From: Candidatus Zhuqueibacterota bacterium
GTDB lineage: Bacteria; Zhuqueibacterota; Zhuqueibacteria; Residuimicrobiales; Krinioviventaceae
NCBI GenBank assembly: GCA_003854995.1
Contig: RQOI01000327.1
Coordinates: 1 to 7,168 of the forward strand
Direction of reading: 5' to 3'
Length of the DNA stretch: 7,168 bases
Of the stretch, positions 6,621 to 7,168 are shown piece after piece. Position numbers and translations under genes: made by a program. Numbering within the stretch: position 1 is the first letter of the stretch; each line of letters starts with the position of its first letter. The notes below the pieces were generated by a model. The model worked only from the letters and a program-made list of their open reading frames with translations, searched no databases and was not told the origin of the DNA.

Positions 6621-6739
6621 CGTTCACTCTCCGTCATTTAAAATTTAGGTGTGAAAAACTCTACACATTTGTCAAATCAGGCCTGGTGTTTTATTTTTTT
6701 TTTGCATGCTTTGCCTGAGCCATCCAGGAACAATCCCGT
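6621..6739 (-). promoter_or_regulatory. ilvN-ilvC intergenic region, possible internal promoter or operator
   Basis: This 119-bp gap is much longer than those within ilvC-leuA-leuB. In the minus orientation it holds a 10-A run (6694-6703), the palindrome CAGGCCTG (6678-6685), then TTGACA (6675-6670), a perfect -35 hexamer. The TTGACA overlaps the inverted repeat ATTTG-T-CAAAT (6667-6677). No good -10 box sits 16-18 bases on; the nearest, TAAATT (6647-6642), is 22 bases away. A regulated internal promoter or mRNA processing site is possible but unproven. No hairpin followed by a U run is seen in the operon direction. Confidence 0.25.
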
Positions 6740-7168
6740 CTAGGTCTTTTTCTTGAACTCTCGCAGCATGGCGATGGGACCGGTGCGGGCCACTTCCTGA
6801 ATGCCAAAAGGACGCATGGTCTCCATGAACGCCTCAACCTTTGCTTCTGAACCGACCATCTCCATGGTCATGCTCTTGGCGCTGATATCGACGACTTTGG
6901 CGCCGAATATCTCGTTCACCTGCTGCACTTCGCCGCGCCGGTTGGGCGGACAATTGACGCGCACCAGGATCAACTCGCGGTCGACGTAATAGTTTGCCGT
7001 GATATCGACGACGCGAATGACATCGATCAGTTTATTGAGCTGTTTGCTGATCTGCTCGATGATGGCGTCGTCACCTCGGACCGCGAGGGTCATGCGCGAG
7101 ATCTCTTCTTTTTCCGCATGCGCGACAGAGAGGCTCTCGATATTGAATCCGCGCGCACTGAACAATCC
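6740..7168 (-). CDS. ilvN: Acetolactate synthase small (regulatory) subunit, 5' end cut
   Basis: IlvN binds the catalytic subunit of acetohydroxyacid synthase, activates it and confers valine feedback inhibition. The visible 142 residues begin G-L-F-S-A-R-G-F-N-I-E-S-L-S-V, the middle of the N-terminal ACT domain. The second, C-terminal domain follows, with R-E-L-I-L-V-R-V (about 64-71) and I-F-G-A-K-V-V-D-I. The end, G-P-I-A-M-L-R-E-F-K-K-K-T, is close to the usual IlvN/IlvH terminus. Typical length is about 160-170 residues, so only some 20-25 N-terminal residues lie beyond the edge. The TTG at 7165 is the Leu of G-L-F, not a start. ilvB is expected next upstream but is not visible. The E. 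coli name for this type may equally be ilvH. Confidence 0.93.
   Translation of the reverse strand, partial: GLFSARGFNIESLSVAHAEKEEISRMTLAVRGDDAIIEQISKQLNKLIDVIRVVDITANYYVDRELILVRVNCPPNRRGEVQQVNEIFGAKVVDISAKSMTMEMVGSEAKVEAFMETMRPFGIQEVARTGPIAMLREFKKKT

Noticed and set aside
6689..6703. T-rich run as a plus-strand intrinsic terminator
   Set aside because: No plus-strand gene precedes it. The only nearby palindrome, CAGGCCTG, has no loop and cannot form a terminator hairpin.
7163..7165. TTG as the start codon of ilvN
   Set aside because: The codon is the Leu of the conserved G-L-F-S-A-R-G segment; some 20-25 residues precede it in the family.
1..7168. A previously undescribed defence, mobile or secondary-metabolite system
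   Set aside because: All large genes except the lipoprotein belong to well-known metabolic families; there are no repeats, integrases, toxin-antitoxin pairs or unusual gene clusters.

Overview
This window comes from a bacterial chromosome. Its core is one minus-strand gene cluster for branched-chain amino acid synthesis, read from the right edge leftward: ilvN (5' end cut by the window edge), ilvC, leuA, leuB, cimA. Two plus-strand genes lie at the left: the end of an acyl-ACP thioesterase-like gene and a complete, unrecognised lipoprotein gene. I see no rRNA, tRNA, CRISPR array, insertion sequence or prophage gene. The organism cannot be fixed from this stretch. Strong AGGAGG-type ribosome binding sites, a lipobox protein with an N-P-V-A-P linker, a bacterial acyl-ACP thioesterase and an ilv-leu-cimA cluster would suit an uncultured didderm lineage of the FCB/KSB1/Calditrichota or deltaproteobacterial kind, but that is only an impression.

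Layout. 1-251: C-terminal hot-dog half of the thioesterase. 252-553: intergenic, with a small AT-rich hairpin and a weak promoter candidate. 554-1291: 245-residue Trp-rich lipoprotein. 1300-1345: a perfect 12-bp inverted repeat in the convergent gap between the lipoprotein and cimA. 1360-2937: cimA. 3017-4075: leuB, with a GTG start. 4089-5621: leuA. 5631-6620: ilvC. 6621-6739: a 119-bp gap with a 10-T run and a short palindrome. 6740-7168: ilvN.

How the genes work together. IlvN is the regulatory subunit of acetohydroxyacid synthase, and IlvC carries out the next step shared by valine, leucine and isoleucine synthesis. LeuA commits 2-oxoisovalerate to leucine. CimA condenses pyruvate with acetyl-CoA to citramalate, which the leucine-type isomerase and dehydrogenase convert to 2-oxobutyrate, giving isoleucine without threonine deaminase. 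LeuB can serve both branches. The isomerase genes leuC and leuD are not between leuA and leuB and must lie elsewhere.

This is mostly ordinary core metabolism, and I do not see a convincing new system. The points most worth checking are cofactor-site residues. IlvC has N47/N50/D52 where NADPH-type enzymes have Arg/Ser/Ser, and LeuB has K285-Y286 where NAD-type enzymes have Asp-Ile. Together they suggest swapped nicotinamide use in one operon. The Trp-rich lipoprotein, with an internal 20-residue repeat, is the only truly uncharacterised gene.
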